From: JBHHUI01 sp965248775
GTDB lineage: Bacteria > Chloroflexota > Anaerolineae > Anaerolineales > JBHHUI01
NCBI GenBank assembly: GCA_965248775.1
Contig: OZ252150.1
Location: 1,798,001 to 1,862,000 of the forward strand
DNA length: 64,000 bases
Reading direction: 5' to 3'
Below, piece after piece: positions 24,021-33,809 of this stretch (position 1 is the first letter of the stretch; every line of letters starts with the position of its first letter). The position numbers and the translations under genes are program-made. The notes below the pieces were generated by a model. That model searched no databases and was not told where the DNA came from. It was given only the letters and a program-made list of their open reading frames with translations.

Positions 24021-25946
24021 ATGGATACAGTTCAAGTAGAAAAAATCGTTCGTATTATTGCCCGCGAGGTGTTGTTTGCCTTAGACGAACAAGAGAGTAG
24101 GTTGATCCATTCTCATGCAGATCGCTGCACCGAAGCATGTGCTGAAGGCATCTGTGTCAAAACGTGTTTTGACCGGGTCGGCAAAGTAATAAGCGCGGGC
24201 GCAGAGCGGATTACATCTTCTCTGGGGGGTATCCCTCCTGAAGATGAGATCGGCTCGATGATAGATCACACTCTGCTTAAACCAAACGCGACGCCTGACG
24301 AAATTGCCCAACTCTGCTTTGAAGCTCGAAAGTATAAATTTGCAGCTGTCTGTGTAAACCCCACGCATGTTGTCATGTGCGCCAAGTTGCTGAAAACCGC
24401 ACCGGTTAAAGTCTGCTCGGTGATTGGCTTTCCACTGGGGGCCTCTGCCCCGAAAGTAAAGGCTTTTGAAGCCCAAAATGCCCTCAAGGATGGGGCAGCC
24501 GAAATTGATATGGTTATCAACATCGGGGCACTCAAATCCCGCGATTATGACACAGTCGCACAGGACATCCGCGGGGTTGTGCAAGTTTCTCATGCGCAAG
24601 GCGCGCTGGTGAAAGTGATCCTAGAAACTGCTTTGCTTGACCAGGAAGAAAAAATTACAGCATGCCTACTCTCGAAAGAAGCAGGCGCCGATTTTGTGAA
24701 GACCTCAACCGGTTTTGGCGGGGGCGGCGCAACTGTGGAAGATATTACCCTGATGCGCAAGGTAGTCGGTCCGGATATGGGCGTGAAGGCATCTGGAGGC
24801 GTCAATACTCTTGACGATGCCCAAGACATGGTCCAAGCCGGGGCAACCCGCATTGGGGCTAGCGCCGGGGTCAAAATTGTTACTGGGGTTAGCGATAATT
24901 CCTTGGCGTCAGGCTCCAATCAACAGAACAAAAAACATGTCTGGGACTTTTGGCAGGAGCTGAATAACTCGAATGCCGTAAATATTGCGAATGTTTTTCG
25001 AGCATTTTTACCTGAGTACACCCGCTGGACTGGCCCTGATCCTATCAATCAATTATATGGACTCGATGAGATTATTTCTAAATTTTGGCAGCCACTCTTA
25101 AAGTCATTTCCCGATATCAAACGAGAGACCACTATCTTCTTCGGCGGGAAGTCCAACGGGCGAGCCGATGGGTATTTTGACGGTCAGGAGTGGGTTTGTG
25201 GACTGGGTCATTTTGTAGGCACGTTTCAACAAGATTGGCTCTCAATTCCGGCCACTGGAAAAGAGATACATATCCGCTGGAGTGAATTCTGTCGCATGCA
25301 TGCAGGCAAGATTGTTGAAATTTATATCTTGCTGGATATACCGGATGTCATGCAACAAGCCGGTTTTCCTGTGCTCCCACCGGATCGCGGCGCAGTCGGC
25401 TTATGGCCAGCGCCACGCAACAATGACGGCGTTATGTTGGCAGAGCAGGATGCCAAGGAAACAGAAAAAAGCATAGAACTGATTAGGGCTATGATCTACG
25501 AGGGCCTCAATACATTTGACGAGACAGAACTTGGTAGCATGGGCCTGACCGAGTTTTTTCATCCCCAATTACAGTGGTATGGCCCCAGTGGAATTGGCAT
25601 ATGTAACAGTCTCAAAGAGTTTGAGGAAAATAACCAACAACATTGGTTGCGCGCTTTTCCTGATCGCCAGGTGCAGGATCTGGATAACCTCTTTACCGAA
25701 GGCCGCTATATGGGCGCCTCCGGTTGGTTGGGCGTGGTAGCTACGCACAGTGGTGAGTATCTAGGCACTCCGTCCACAGGCAACAAAATTAGCTTTAACG
25801 GCATAGATATCTGGGAGCGCGAAGATGATAGGATCGTGGAAAACTGGGTATTTGTTGACATGATCCATATCTTCCGCCAATTTGGAATTGATCTTTTTGA
25901 ACGAATGCGAAAGCAGGTCGAGCAACAAAAAATCCCGGTGTACTAG
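24021..25946 (+). CDS. Fusion: deoxyribose-phosphate aldolase (DeoC) plus two SnoaL-like domains
   Basis: 641 residues in one frame. Residues 1-70 form a Cys-rich extension (CTEACAEGICVKTC), as in some Chloroflexota DeoC proteins. Residues 75-285 form a DERA barrel with IDHTLLKPNAT, SVIGFPLGASAPKVK, KVILETALL and the Schiff-base Lys in DFVKTSTGFGGGGAT. Residues ~300-460 and ~480-640 are two SnoaL/NTF2-like ester-cyclase domains (FFHPQLQWYGPSGIG in the second). DERA joins aldehydes in a reversible aldol reaction, and SnoaL domains bind polyketide-like or aromatic ligands. The gene is divergent from the grd run, so the fusion may process an aldehyde or ring product. No frameshift explains the join. 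Confidence 0.86.
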   Translation: MDTVQVEKIVRIIAREVLFALDEQESRLIHSHADRCTEACAEGICVKTCFDRVGKVISAGAERITSSLGGIPPEDEIGSMIDHTLLKPNATPDEIAQLCFEARKYKFAAVCVNPTHVVMCAKLLKTAPVKVCSVIGFPLGASAPKVKAFEAQNALKDGAAEIDMVINIGALKSRDYDTVAQDIRGVVQVSHAQGALVKVILETALLDQEEKITACLLSKEAGADFVKTSTGFGGGGATVEDITLMRKVVGPDMGVKASGGVNTLDDAQDMVQAGATRIGASAGVKIVTGVSDNSLASGSNQQNKKHVWDFWQELNNSNAVNIANVFRAFLPEYTRWTGPDPINQLYGLDEIISKFWQPLLKSFPDIKRETTIFFGGKSNGRADGYFDGQEWVCGLGHFVGTFQQDWLSIPATGKEIHIRWSEFCRMHAGKIVEIYILLDIPDVMQQAGFPVLPPDRGAVGLWPAPRNNDGVMLAEQDAKETEKSIELIRAMIYEGLNTFDETELGSMGLTEFFHPQLQWYGPSGIGICNSLKEFEENNQQHWLRAFPDRQVQDLDNLFTEGRYMGASGWLGVVATHSGEYLGTPSTGNKISFNGIDIWEREDDRIVENWVFVDMIHIFRQFGIDLFERMRKQVEQQKIPVY

Positions 25947-26160
25947 TCCAATTTTGAATTCTCGCCATTCTTGTAACCCATGACTATGAAGCCGGACTCT
26001 GTTCGCGCGTCTTGATAGCCAGCCCGCGACAACTATGTGAAAAGCCATAGACAATACACATTCCAACGCGCCACTCGTTGTATACGCCTCCACTCATCCG
26101 TGGATTCAGGATGTAGTCCGTAAGAACACACCAACGGACTACAACCTTCAATTCCTGGAT

Positions 26161-27021
26161 ATGGATGATACGGAACGCGCCCGCACGCTCCTTCCCCAGG
26201 CAGACTTCCTGATTGCGCTGAAGCTACCCAACGAATACGTCCCGTGGCTAGCGCCCTGTCGACTTGTCCAAACATTCGGCGTCGGATATGACGGAATCGA
26301 TCGCGCTGGTCTGGCGGTTCGCGACATCCCGCTGGCGACGACGCCCGAGTGGGCCGCCATCGGCGTGGCCGAGCACACGCTCATGCTGGCCGTGTGCAGA
26401 CAGGTCGGCCCTTCGTCCGCACAACTGCGGAGCGGAGGCTTTGACAAGTTCGGGTGGCGTGCGGACGCTCGCTTTGTGTACGGCAAGACCCTTGGAATTG
26501 TCGGGTTCGGGCGCATCGGACGGCGTGTCGGACATCTCGCGAACGCATTCGATGTCCGCATTATTTACAATGACCTCGTTCGGGCTCCAATCGATATGGA
26601 AAGCCGGACCGGTGCCTCAGCAGTGACACTGGACGAATTGGTTGCGCAAGCCGACATTGTGACAGTCCACGTTCCACTGACGGACAAGACGAAGGGAATG
26701 TTCGACGCCGATCGCTTTCGTGCGATGAAAACAGGCGCTTTGTTTATCAACACCAGTCGCGGACCGACCTATAGTATTGACGCGTTGAATGACACTCTGC
26801 AATCCGGCCATCTGGCGGGAGCCGGATTAGATGTGTATGCTCCCGAGCCACCACCACCAGGCCATCCGCTTTTACAGCTATCCAATGTAGTGTGTACTCC
26901 GCACATGGCGAGCGGTGCAACCGAAGCCCAAGAGGAAAAGACGCGGGCACAATTCGCAAACATCGCGCGTGTTCTACGAGATAAAGCGCCGCTGAACGTG
27001 GTGGTTGAAACGGTAGAATAA
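26161..27021 (+). CDS. D-isomer-specific 2-hydroxyacid dehydrogenase, 5' end uncertain
   Basis: 286 residues from ATG 26161. NAD-binding GIVGFGRIGRRVGHLA, the catalytic Arg in FINTSRGPTYSIDAL, the Glu region YAPEPPPPGHPLLQL and the His in VVCTPHMASGAT are all present. The usual N-terminal strand lies upstream in the same frame (PLVVYASTHPWIQDVV at about 26068-26115), but no ATG, GTG or TTG opens it. An in-frame ATG at 26035 is followed at once by TGA. Either the first codons are mutated or translation now begins at 26161 with loss of about 30 residues. Likely a glyoxylate/hydroxypyruvate or phosphoglycerate-type reductase. Confidence 0.8.
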   Translation: MDDTERARTLLPQADFLIALKLPNEYVPWLAPCRLVQTFGVGYDGIDRAGLAVRDIPLATTPEWAAIGVAEHTLMLAVCRQVGPSSAQLRSGGFDKFGWRADARFVYGKTLGIVGFGRIGRRVGHLANAFDVRIIYNDLVRAPIDMESRTGASAVTLDELVAQADIVTVHVPLTDKTKGMFDADRFRAMKTGALFINTSRGPTYSIDALNDTLQSGHLAGAGLDVYAPEPPPPGHPLLQLSNVVCTPHMASGATEAQEEKTRAQFANIARVLRDKAPLNVVVETVE

Positions 27022-27184
27022 GGACCTGCAGAGCTGAGCTTACCAGCACTCAGGCGCGAGAGATGTGCAACGAGAACCACAAATACCGCATAATCGAGAT
27101 GCCCACCATCCAATCTCCACCCGAGGGCGGAAGGTGACATCTCAAATCTGCGAGCGAAAGTATCAAATGGAGGCATAAATCAAA

Positions 27185-28354
27185 ATGTCTGAGAAGAAGG
27201 AAGTTCATCCAGCCGAAGCTGCTCAAAGCCCAAGAAGCAATTCAAAACCACCGGGAGCCCCCCCGGGGCGCGAGAGATCTCTCGCCGGAAAAGGCGACAT
27301 CAGCCGAATCATGGCCGGCGCCGGGGGCGAACGGAAGCAGGGTATGGCCGGCTTCGACGAAGAGTTTGTCGACATCGTCGACTACATCGTGCGCATCACG
27401 CACACGATCTGGGAAGAGATGGGTATGGGTCGTATCTACGACTACTACCAGCACAACATTACGGTGCATACAGCATATGGGGTGAGCTACGGCGTCGAAG
27501 AGATGGTGGCTGGATCGATAAAAGTTCTGGCTGCCTTTCCCGACCGCCGGCTCATCGCGACGGATGTGATCTGGAGTGGCAACGAGAAAGATGGCTTTCA
27601 TACCTCGCATCTGATTAGCAATATCGGCCACAATACAGGTTACAGCGTCTATGGCCCACCAACCGGGCGAAGGGTAAAGTGGCGCGCGATTGCAAATTGC
27701 TTCGCTCGGGAAAATCGCATAAGCGAGGAATGGCTGGTGCGGGACGAGCTGGCTGTCGTGCAACAATTAGGCTACGACCCACACACGGTGGCGGCACGAT
27801 TCGCCAGCCGCGAGCAGTCTGCGAACGCGCTCGAATTTCCGCAGGGCGAATTTGAACGCACCCTGGGCCAACTAGCCCCCCAACCGCTGCCCCCACCGGT
27901 AGCAGGCGTCGCTCCCATCGAAGACTTTGTTCGGCGCACGCTGCACGATACGTGGAATCGGCGTCTACTCAACCGCGTCCACGAGCGTTACGTCGAAAAC
28001 TACATCTACTATACGACGGCAAACCGCACGATCCACGGGCGGAACGAATATCTCAATTGGGTTCTTTCGATGCTCGCTATGTTCCCGGACGCGAAGCTAA
28101 GTGTCGATCACGTGTATTGGATGGGGAATGAAGAAGACGGCTATCGTGTAGCAACGCGCTGGAGCCTGGTGGGCACGCATACCGGTCCCGGGGTGTACGG
28201 CGAACCGACCGGCCGGTGCGTCCGCATCATGGGCATATCTCAACATCACATCAATGGTGAAAAATTTATACGGGAGTGGACTGTGTTCGACGAAATTGCC
28301 GTCCTCAGACAGCTTGCTTCGCCTACCATCGACGATAGCGCTCCGGCAGACTGA
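27185..28354 (+). CDS. Protein with two SnoaL/NTF2-like domains
   Basis: 389 residues. After a low-complexity Pro/Ser/Lys-rich N-terminus (~1-50) come two related NTF2-fold units: one around DYYQHNITVHTAYGVSYGVE to RISEEWLVRDELAV, the other around YVENYIYYTTANRTIHGRNE to FIREWTVFDEIAVL. A Pro-rich linker (QPLPPPVAG) joins them. The same double-SnoaL architecture is fused to DeoC 3 kb upstream. SnoaL-like proteins include polyketide cyclases, hydratases and epoxide hydrolases. The gene is followed two bases later by an HpcH/HpaI aldolase gene, so co-translation and a shared pathway are likely. No substrate is evident. Confidence 0.82.
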   Translation: MSEKKEVHPAEAAQSPRSNSKPPGAPPGRERSLAGKGDISRIMAGAGGERKQGMAGFDEEFVDIVDYIVRITHTIWEEMGMGRIYDYYQHNITVHTAYGVSYGVEEMVAGSIKVLAAFPDRRLIATDVIWSGNEKDGFHTSHLISNIGHNTGYSVYGPPTGRRVKWRAIANCFARENRISEEWLVRDELAVVQQLGYDPHTVAARFASREQSANALEFPQGEFERTLGQLAPQPLPPPVAGVAPIEDFVRRTLHDTWNRRLLNRVHERYVENYIYYTTANRTIHGRNEYLNWVLSMLAMFPDAKLSVDHVYWMGNEEDGYRVATRWSLVGTHTGPGVYGEPTGRCVRIMGISQHHINGEKFIREWTVFDEIAVLRQLASPTIDDSAPAD

Positions 28355-28989
28355 CAATGCAGCCAAACGAAACGAAAGCCAAGCTCAAGGTCGGAGAGAC
28401 AGTCTTCGGGTGCTTCATACGCTATCCTGATGCAGGATTGGTTGAATTTGTCGGTTATCAGGGCTGGGATTTTTTAATCTTCGATGGCGAGCACAGCCCG
28501 TTAGAAACTCGCGACTGCCAGCATATGGTTCGTGCAGCGGAAATAAGCGGCGTGACGCCGATCGTGCGCGTGCCGAGCCACGAGGAGCATGTGCTGCTAC
28601 GCTTTATGGATACCGGCGCGCAGGGTGCGCAGGTGCCGAATGTCAATTCGGCTGCAGACGCGGAGGCTGTCGTCCAGGCTGTGAAGTATCAGCCACGCGG
28701 GCAGCGCGGCCTGGCCGGGGTACGAGCGGCTGCTTATGGGCAACGATCGTCTCTGGCGGAATATATCGAGCGAGCGAATGCCGAAACAATGGTCGTCGTC
28801 CACATCGAGACGGTCGCCGCCGTAGAACAGATTTCTGAAATTGTTGCGGTGGAGGATATTGACGCGATCTTTATCGGGCCTATGGACCTGTCGCATTCGC
28901 TTGGACACGTCGGCAACCCACAGCACCCGGACGTTAGAGCAGCAATTGACAAGGTCGTTGAGGCCGTCCGGACGGCGCCCTCGGCACTA

Positions 28990-30407
28990 GTGGGTCACTT
29001 GGCACGGACATCGCCATAAAATGAATCGGGCTTTAGAATTGGCTGCATCCTTGATCACATAGGTGATGAAATGAGCCGACGCAAGAAAGACCCGCTTCGT
29101 GAACTGACGAAGGAAGAGCGGGAATGGCTGGAACGTATTGGCCATTCGCAGACGGAGCCTGCTAGTCATGTCGTTCGCGCCCGACAGATTCTGTTCGTGG
29201 CGGATGGGAACAATTACACCGAGGCCGCGCGCTTGTCGGGTCGGAAGTCCGGTGACGCGGTCTCGCAGTTGGTCAGCCGTTTCAACCGGGAAGGCTTGGC
29301 GGCCCTCGAGCCAAAGCATGGGGGAGGACCTCAGGTGACGTACGGGGCAGAAGAGCGCGAGCGCATTCTGCAGGAAGTGCGCCGACCACCCATTCCGGAG
29401 ACAGACGGGACGGCGACGTGGTCGCTGCAAACTTTGCAGCAACGGTTGCGCTCGATGCCGGATGGCTTGCCCGAGGTGAGCACCTATACCATCTGGACGG
29501 TGTTGCAGGAAGCCGGCTACAGCTGGCAGCAGTCGCGCAGCTGGTGCGAAACCGGCCAAGCAACACGCAAGCGAAAGGGCGGCACTGTTATTGTGACCGA
29601 CCCAGATACCGAGGCGAAAAAAACTTGATCGAAAGCGCCTACCATACTGGCGAAACGCTCGGCCTGGCCGTCTGGACCCAAGATGAAGCCGGACCTTATC
29701 AGACCAAGCCATATGTGGGGGGCAGCTGGCAGCCCGAGGCGCAGCCGGCCAAACAGCCGCACGAGTACATCCGCGACGGAACGGCAAAATTGCTAACACT
29801 ATTTCACCCGGCTTCTGGACAAGTGCGCGTGAAAGGCGTCACGCGTACTACCAATGCTATTTTGCATCCATGGCTCAAGGACGAACTGTTGGCTATCCTG
29901 CAGGCATTGCCGGCCAAACCCCAACTCGACGTTGAAGCCAATCGCCTGCTATGGGAAAGCTGGCAAGCCGGATTATCGTTGCCCATCACCTTGTCGCAAG
30001 AACTTCCAGCTCTGCGCATGCTACTCATCTGGGATAACCTCAAAGGCCATTACACTCCGGAGATGGTTCTGTGGTTGTTCGAACACGGCATTATGCCGCT
30101 GTATACACCGTTGGGCGGCTCGTGGTTGAACATGGCTGAATCGATGCAGCGAATTCTCGTTCGGCGTGGCCTGTCCGGCCAGTATCCGCAAACACCTGAT
30201 CAAATCATTGCCTTGTTACAAGGCGTCGCGCAGGGTTGGAACCAGAACCCCACTCCGTTTGAATGGGGCGGCAAACGTAAGGCACGTCGCCAACGCAGTC
30301 GGCAGCGGCGGCACATGCTCGGTGGTTCCGGCGCGTACACTCGGCATCCGATCCGCCGCCGCTCAACGCTGATCCAACAATGGCAATCAGCATGCCAAGT
30401 GACCCAC
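28990..30407 (+). mobile_element. IS630/Tc1-mariner-type insertion sequence (1418 bp)
   Basis: Inverted ends GTGGGTCACTTGGCA and its complement, flanked by a TA dinucleotide on each side (28988-28989 and 30408-30409), the target duplication of the IS630 group. It carries a two-frame transposase. The right end supplies the transposase stop codon (TAG) together with the duplicated TA. Confidence 0.92.
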
Positions 30408-30410
30408 TAG
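29071..30410 (+). CDS. IS630-type transposase in two frames joined by a probable -1 frameshift
   Basis: Frame 1 (29071-29628, 185 codons) contains the helix-turn-helix part: ASHVVRARQILFVADGNN, ALEPKHGGGPQ and TYTIWTVLQEAGYSWQQSR, ending TEAKKT-stop. The catalytic part continues in the -1 frame from NLIESAYHTGETLGLAVWTQ with DDE-type motifs WTQDEAGPY, MLLIWDNLKGHY and GGSWLNMAESMQRILVRRGL (Asp, Asp, Glu). A run of seven A (29617-29623) sits exactly where the frames must join, which suits ribosomal or transcriptional slippage. Without slippage only the DNA-binding half is made. Confidence 0.86.
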
Positions 30411-30713
30411 GTACTTTCGTCGGAAACACTACCGCCGCGCGCGAATGGCAGGATCGCGGTGCCCGCTATATCGCAACAAGTTTCGAAGCCGTCCTCAAGC
30501 CGGCAATGGCCGAGTATCTAAAGACTGTACGGAGCTGACACTCGCCTCCCTGGCGCAAGATTCCATAAACGATATAAAGCTTCTTCTCCGACTGAGACAC
30601 CCAGCAGGCAGAGATTCTCACGGTGCGCTGAACCCACTTACGCACTCGCAGTCACAATCCCACTTTGCGCTGAGATGCGGCCTCAGGCCATCATTGTATA
30701 TGTCCCCGTTCGA

Positions 30714-31931
30714 CTAACGCCTGGCAGGGCGAGACTCGGCATCTATAGTTTCGGGAACGTGTCGCCCAAACAGCCAGGCGGCTGTAAAACCTACAATGCT
30801 GAGAAGCAGGCTGCTCGTCAAAAGCGAGAATAGTTCCGCAATTAATCCCAGTATCCCCGCGCCGATTGTGAACCCCAGCGAACTAGTCGTGCGCCAAAGC
30901 GCAAGAAATGGCACGCTGTGACCTTCTGGGGCGAGGTCGGCGCCGAGGGTCAGCATCGTGCCCGAACTAAGGCCGTTGGAGAACCCGACAAGGGCGGTAA
31001 CAGCGGCCAAGGACCACAGGCCACCGGTCCAGGGCAACAAAAGTAACCCAAGCGCCTGCCCGACCAGGCTGGGTACAATTGCCATCTTGCGCCCGATCTT
31101 ATCCATCACAAGTCCGGCGGGCACGAACATAGCTACGTCCACCATCGAGCCCAGAGTGAGAACAAACCCTATTTCAGCGACGTCGAGTCCGATTACGTTG
31201 GAGCCGAACAACGGTATCAGGACTGGGCGGGCCTGACGCAGCATCTGCATGAGCACGAGGCCACTTCCGGCTGTCAAAAAAATGCGCCGCTCGGCGGCCA
31301 ACGTCTGCCGCAAATCGGTCCAGTAGGCGCGCGCCGGGGCTTGGCTCCGGGGAACGACCACATCACGGGTATGCCCGTGGCTGAACATGAGCAGGGCGGC
31401 GGTTGGCAGTGCCAGCGCAACCATCCACAGGAAAGGAACTTGAAACGAGTACGTGTGGGCGAGCCAGCCGCCAAAAATCGGGCCGAGAACCCCTCCCATA
31501 CGAAAAGTACCTCCGAGCAGCACAATCGCCCGTCCGCGCACCCGCCGGGCGACAAACAGCGCTATAAACTGATAGCGCGCCATTTCATAAAGCGCAAAGC
31601 TCATCCCAGCCAGCAGCCACCCGGCAAGTATCATCCAATTGTTGTCGAACAGATAAATGCCCAGCAACGCGAGACTCGCGCCGCCAAATCCAGCTGCCAT
31701 CAGCGTGCGCAGCGACATGCTTGAGAATAAGACTCCGCCGGGCAATGTGATGAGTAACGCTCCCAGAGTACGCGCCGAAAGAACCAGTCCTGTCATCGCA
31801 AAGGATGCGCCGTTGCTCTGCAGGTAGAGGGGTAACACCGGCTGCGCCATCCCCATTATGAAGGCCATCACGGCCGAAGGTAGAATCACTGGCCCGAGCA
31901 GCGGTCTAACGTGGTCAGATGCGGTCATCAT
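30714..31931 (-). CDS. Major facilitator superfamily transporter
   Basis: 405 residues with about twelve hydrophobic segments. MFS loop motifs are visible: VLSARTLGALLITLPGG after TM2, and PAGLVMDKIGRKMAIVPSLVGQ as the repeat in the second half. The N-terminus is cytoplasmic (MMTASDHVRPLLGPVILPSA). It could export or import aromatic acids or drugs. Context gives only its placement beside the interrupted aldolase. It is monocistronic, opposite in direction to its left neighbour. Complete. Confidence 0.86.
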   Translation of the reverse strand: MMTASDHVRPLLGPVILPSAVMAFIMGMAQPVLPLYLQSNGASFAMTGLVLSARTLGALLITLPGGVLFSSMSLRTLMAAGFGGASLALLGIYLFDNNWMILAGWLLAGMSFALYEMARYQFIALFVARRVRGRAIVLLGGTFRMGGVLGPIFGGWLAHTYSFQVPFLWMVALALPTAALLMFSHGHTRDVVVPRSQAPARAYWTDLRQTLAAERRIFLTAGSGLVLMQMLRQARPVLIPLFGSNVIGLDVAEIGFVLTLGSMVDVAMFVPAGLVMDKIGRKMAIVPSLVGQALGLLLLPWTGGLWSLAAVTALVGFSNGLSSGTMLTLGADLAPEGHSVPFLALWRTTSSLGFTIGAGILGLIAELFSLLTSSLLLSIVGFTAAWLFGRHVPETIDAESRPARR

Positions 31932-32090
31932 TTAGAAACACCATCGCGACAAAAGAAGGTTGCTCTGACGGAAACGCCAATCACACTGTAGGTCAGTGCA
32001 AGACCCTAAGGGCGAAGCATTCTCCATAGAAAATATTTAGGCAACATGGGGTTTTTCGTTAGAGATGTGATAGTCACATGCGCAGAGCAG

Positions 32091-32177
32091 GAAAGCGGCG
32101 CCCGCTACTTCTCACCAAACTTCAAAGCCATTCTCGAACCGGCGATGCCCGAAAATCTAAAAGCCAGGTGGGGTTAA
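32091..32177 (+). pseudogene. C-terminal remnant of a second HpcH/HpaI-type aldolase
   Basis: Reads SGARYFSPNFKAILEPAMPE to a TAA at 32175, parallel to GARYIATSFEAVLKPAMAEY at the end of the aldolase at 30538. Only about 28 codons remain, and upstream sequence has no aldolase frame. It indicates an older duplicated or recombined copy flanking the MFS gene. Confidence 0.6.
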
Positions 32178-32189
32178 TTTTCGCCCAAC

Positions 32190-33428
32190 CTACTCGCCAA
32201 CATACTCAATACGATAAATCGCATTCAATTCAAAATCGGCCATGTACAGCGCGCCATCCGGTCCGACAGTCAAGTCCAACGGACGGCCGTTTGATTTGAA
32301 CAACCAATCCACCTCCGTCGCGATGTAAGATTCGTCCGCCTGCTCCAGACTTACTCGCTGAACGCCGCGCGTAACATCAGGGAATTCGTACGATCCAAAA
32401 ATCGCCACGAATGCATTGTCACGAAATTCCGCCGGAAAAACATCGCCCGAATAGAAGGTCAGCCCATTGGCCGATGCGTGTGCATCAAATTCGGCCACCG
32501 CACCCGTACGTGTGTCGCAAGCTGGGTCGGCAATACCTTCCCAGCAATCCGGCCAGCCGTAGTCGTTCGAGGATTGGATGTGGTTCAACTCTTCGGGCGG
32601 TTCTGTAGCGCCGAGGTCGTCACGGCCATTGTCAGTGGCGAACAAATCTCCAGCCAAATTGAATGCCACATCGTATGGGTTGCGTAGACCGGTTGCGACG
32701 ATGCTCAAGTCTGAGCCATCCGGCAGAAAGCGCAGTATCGTCGCAGAGCGCGGATCCGCTTCCACGCAGACATTGCAAGTTGATCCCATACCCAGATAGA
32801 TATATCCGTCTGGTCCGAATGCCATTCCGTCGTTCTGATGTGCGCCGGAGGCGGGCAGGTCTGCGATAACAGCGGAGAAGCTGTCTGCTGCACCGTCCCC
32901 GTCGCTATCTTCGGCGGTTACAACGTAACCTTGGATCGAGATAAATAGAGTCTCGTCGACCCACAATAGGCCCAGCGGAACCCTGAGTCGCTCAGCGAAA
33001 TGCGAAATTTCATCCACAAGTCCATCACCATCGTCATCGGTGAGTGCAGATATTTCACCTGACAGCGAGGCGACGTAAAGGCGTCCATCAGGGCCGAAAG
33101 CGAGACTAGTCGGTAACGAAACTTCTGCGTAAAAATCTACCGAAATGCCTGGCATCGAAAAGTATATCTGTTCAATTTCACCAAGCTCTTCCGTCGCCGT
33201 CGGCAAATTTGCGATCGGTGCGTCGGTCGCGAGTACAGTAGCAATATGAGTCGAGGCTGCTGTTCGAGTAGGTCGCGGAGGGGTGACCGTGATTGTAGGC
33301 TCAGTATCTGCGTTCGCCGCCACACCCTCGGACGGTTGCGCTGCGGCCTGTGCACAAGCCGTAATGAACGCCGCAAGGAATATGAATCCAATCCGAGTCA
33401 GTATGCTAAGTTTGAGTGGTTGCAACAT
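32190..33428 (-). CDS. Sorbosone/glucose dehydrogenase-like six-bladed propeller lipoprotein
   Basis: 412 residues from ATG 33428 (an earlier in-frame ATG at 33461 gives a longer, less typical leader). The signal peptide IGFIFLAAFITAC ends in a lipobox with Cys as first mature residue, followed by a Thr/Pro-rich linker. The catalytic-type propeller contains SLAFGPDGRLYVASLSGEI, HQNDGMAFGPDGYIYLGMG, ATGLRNPYDVAFNLAGDLF and HIQSSNDYGWPDCWEG, features of PQQ-dependent soluble glucose/sorbosone dehydrogenases. It should be anchored outside the membrane and oxidise a sugar or alcohol if PQQ is available. The flanking 33429-33809 stretch shows no gene. Confidence 0.84.
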   Translation of the reverse strand: MLQPLKLSILTRIGFIFLAAFITACAQAAAQPSEGVAANADTEPTITVTPPRPTRTAASTHIATVLATDAPIANLPTATEELGEIEQIYFSMPGISVDFYAEVSLPTSLAFGPDGRLYVASLSGEISALTDDDGDGLVDEISHFAERLRVPLGLLWVDETLFISIQGYVVTAEDSDGDGAADSFSAVIADLPASGAHQNDGMAFGPDGYIYLGMGSTCNVCVEADPRSATILRFLPDGSDLSIVATGLRNPYDVAFNLAGDLFATDNGRDDLGATEPPEELNHIQSSNDYGWPDCWEGIADPACDTRTGAVAEFDAHASANGLTFYSGDVFPAEFRDNAFVAIFGSYEFPDVTRGVQRVSLEQADESYIATEVDWLFKSNGRPLDLTVGPDGALYMADFELNAIYRIEYVGE

Positions 33429-33809
33429 TGCCGACACCAGTATATCGGTTTTGGACAACATTGTAATCTCGAGTCAACATATCGCCGATGTATTGACGGA
33501 AATTCCCTTATTTGTCCTGCGGTCGGCCATAGGATTGAACACCAACCTGACCCGCCTTACCGATATATAATTTATAATCTTGGGCGGAATTAAGTTTCTG
33601 CATGGAGTGTGATGCATAATATTACGACGACGCTCATTATGCGGAGCTACACGATTTATAGTCGAGTGACATTTTGGTGACAAGTCTGCACGGAGACAAG
33701 TGAGAAAACCTAGGCCCACTCGAGCAGAGCAACTTAACTAAATTCAACAACTCACGCAACCGGATATGACCTGTTGCCTTAATAACGATGCTTATTGATA
33801 TCTACGAAC

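Larger units (their letters stand above)
28357..30538 (+). pseudogene. HpcH/HpaI-family aldolase, split by an IS630-like element
   Basis: Joining 28357-28989 with 30410-30538 gives 253 residues in frame (APSALGTFVGNTTAAREW across the junction). Class II pyruvate-aldolase features are VEFVGYQGWDFLIFDGEHSP, PIVRVPSHEE, GAQGAQVPNVNS and FIGPMDLSHSLG. The family cleaves 4-hydroxy-2-oxo acids such as 2,4-dihydroxyhept-2-enedioate. The insertion removes the last 43 residues, including the final helix, so the protein is probably inactive. The gene follows the double-SnoaL gene directly. Confidence 0.9.

Noticed and set aside
26038..26040. TGA at codon 2 of the 2-hydroxyacid dehydrogenase as selenocysteine
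   Set aside because: There is no hairpin, no Cys in homologues at this point, and a Sec next to the initiator is implausible.
33429..33809. Stretch of 381 bases without a gene
   Set aside because: Several AT-rich promoter-like hexamers occur but none with a convincing pair and spacing. No RNA gene or coding frame with family features was seen.
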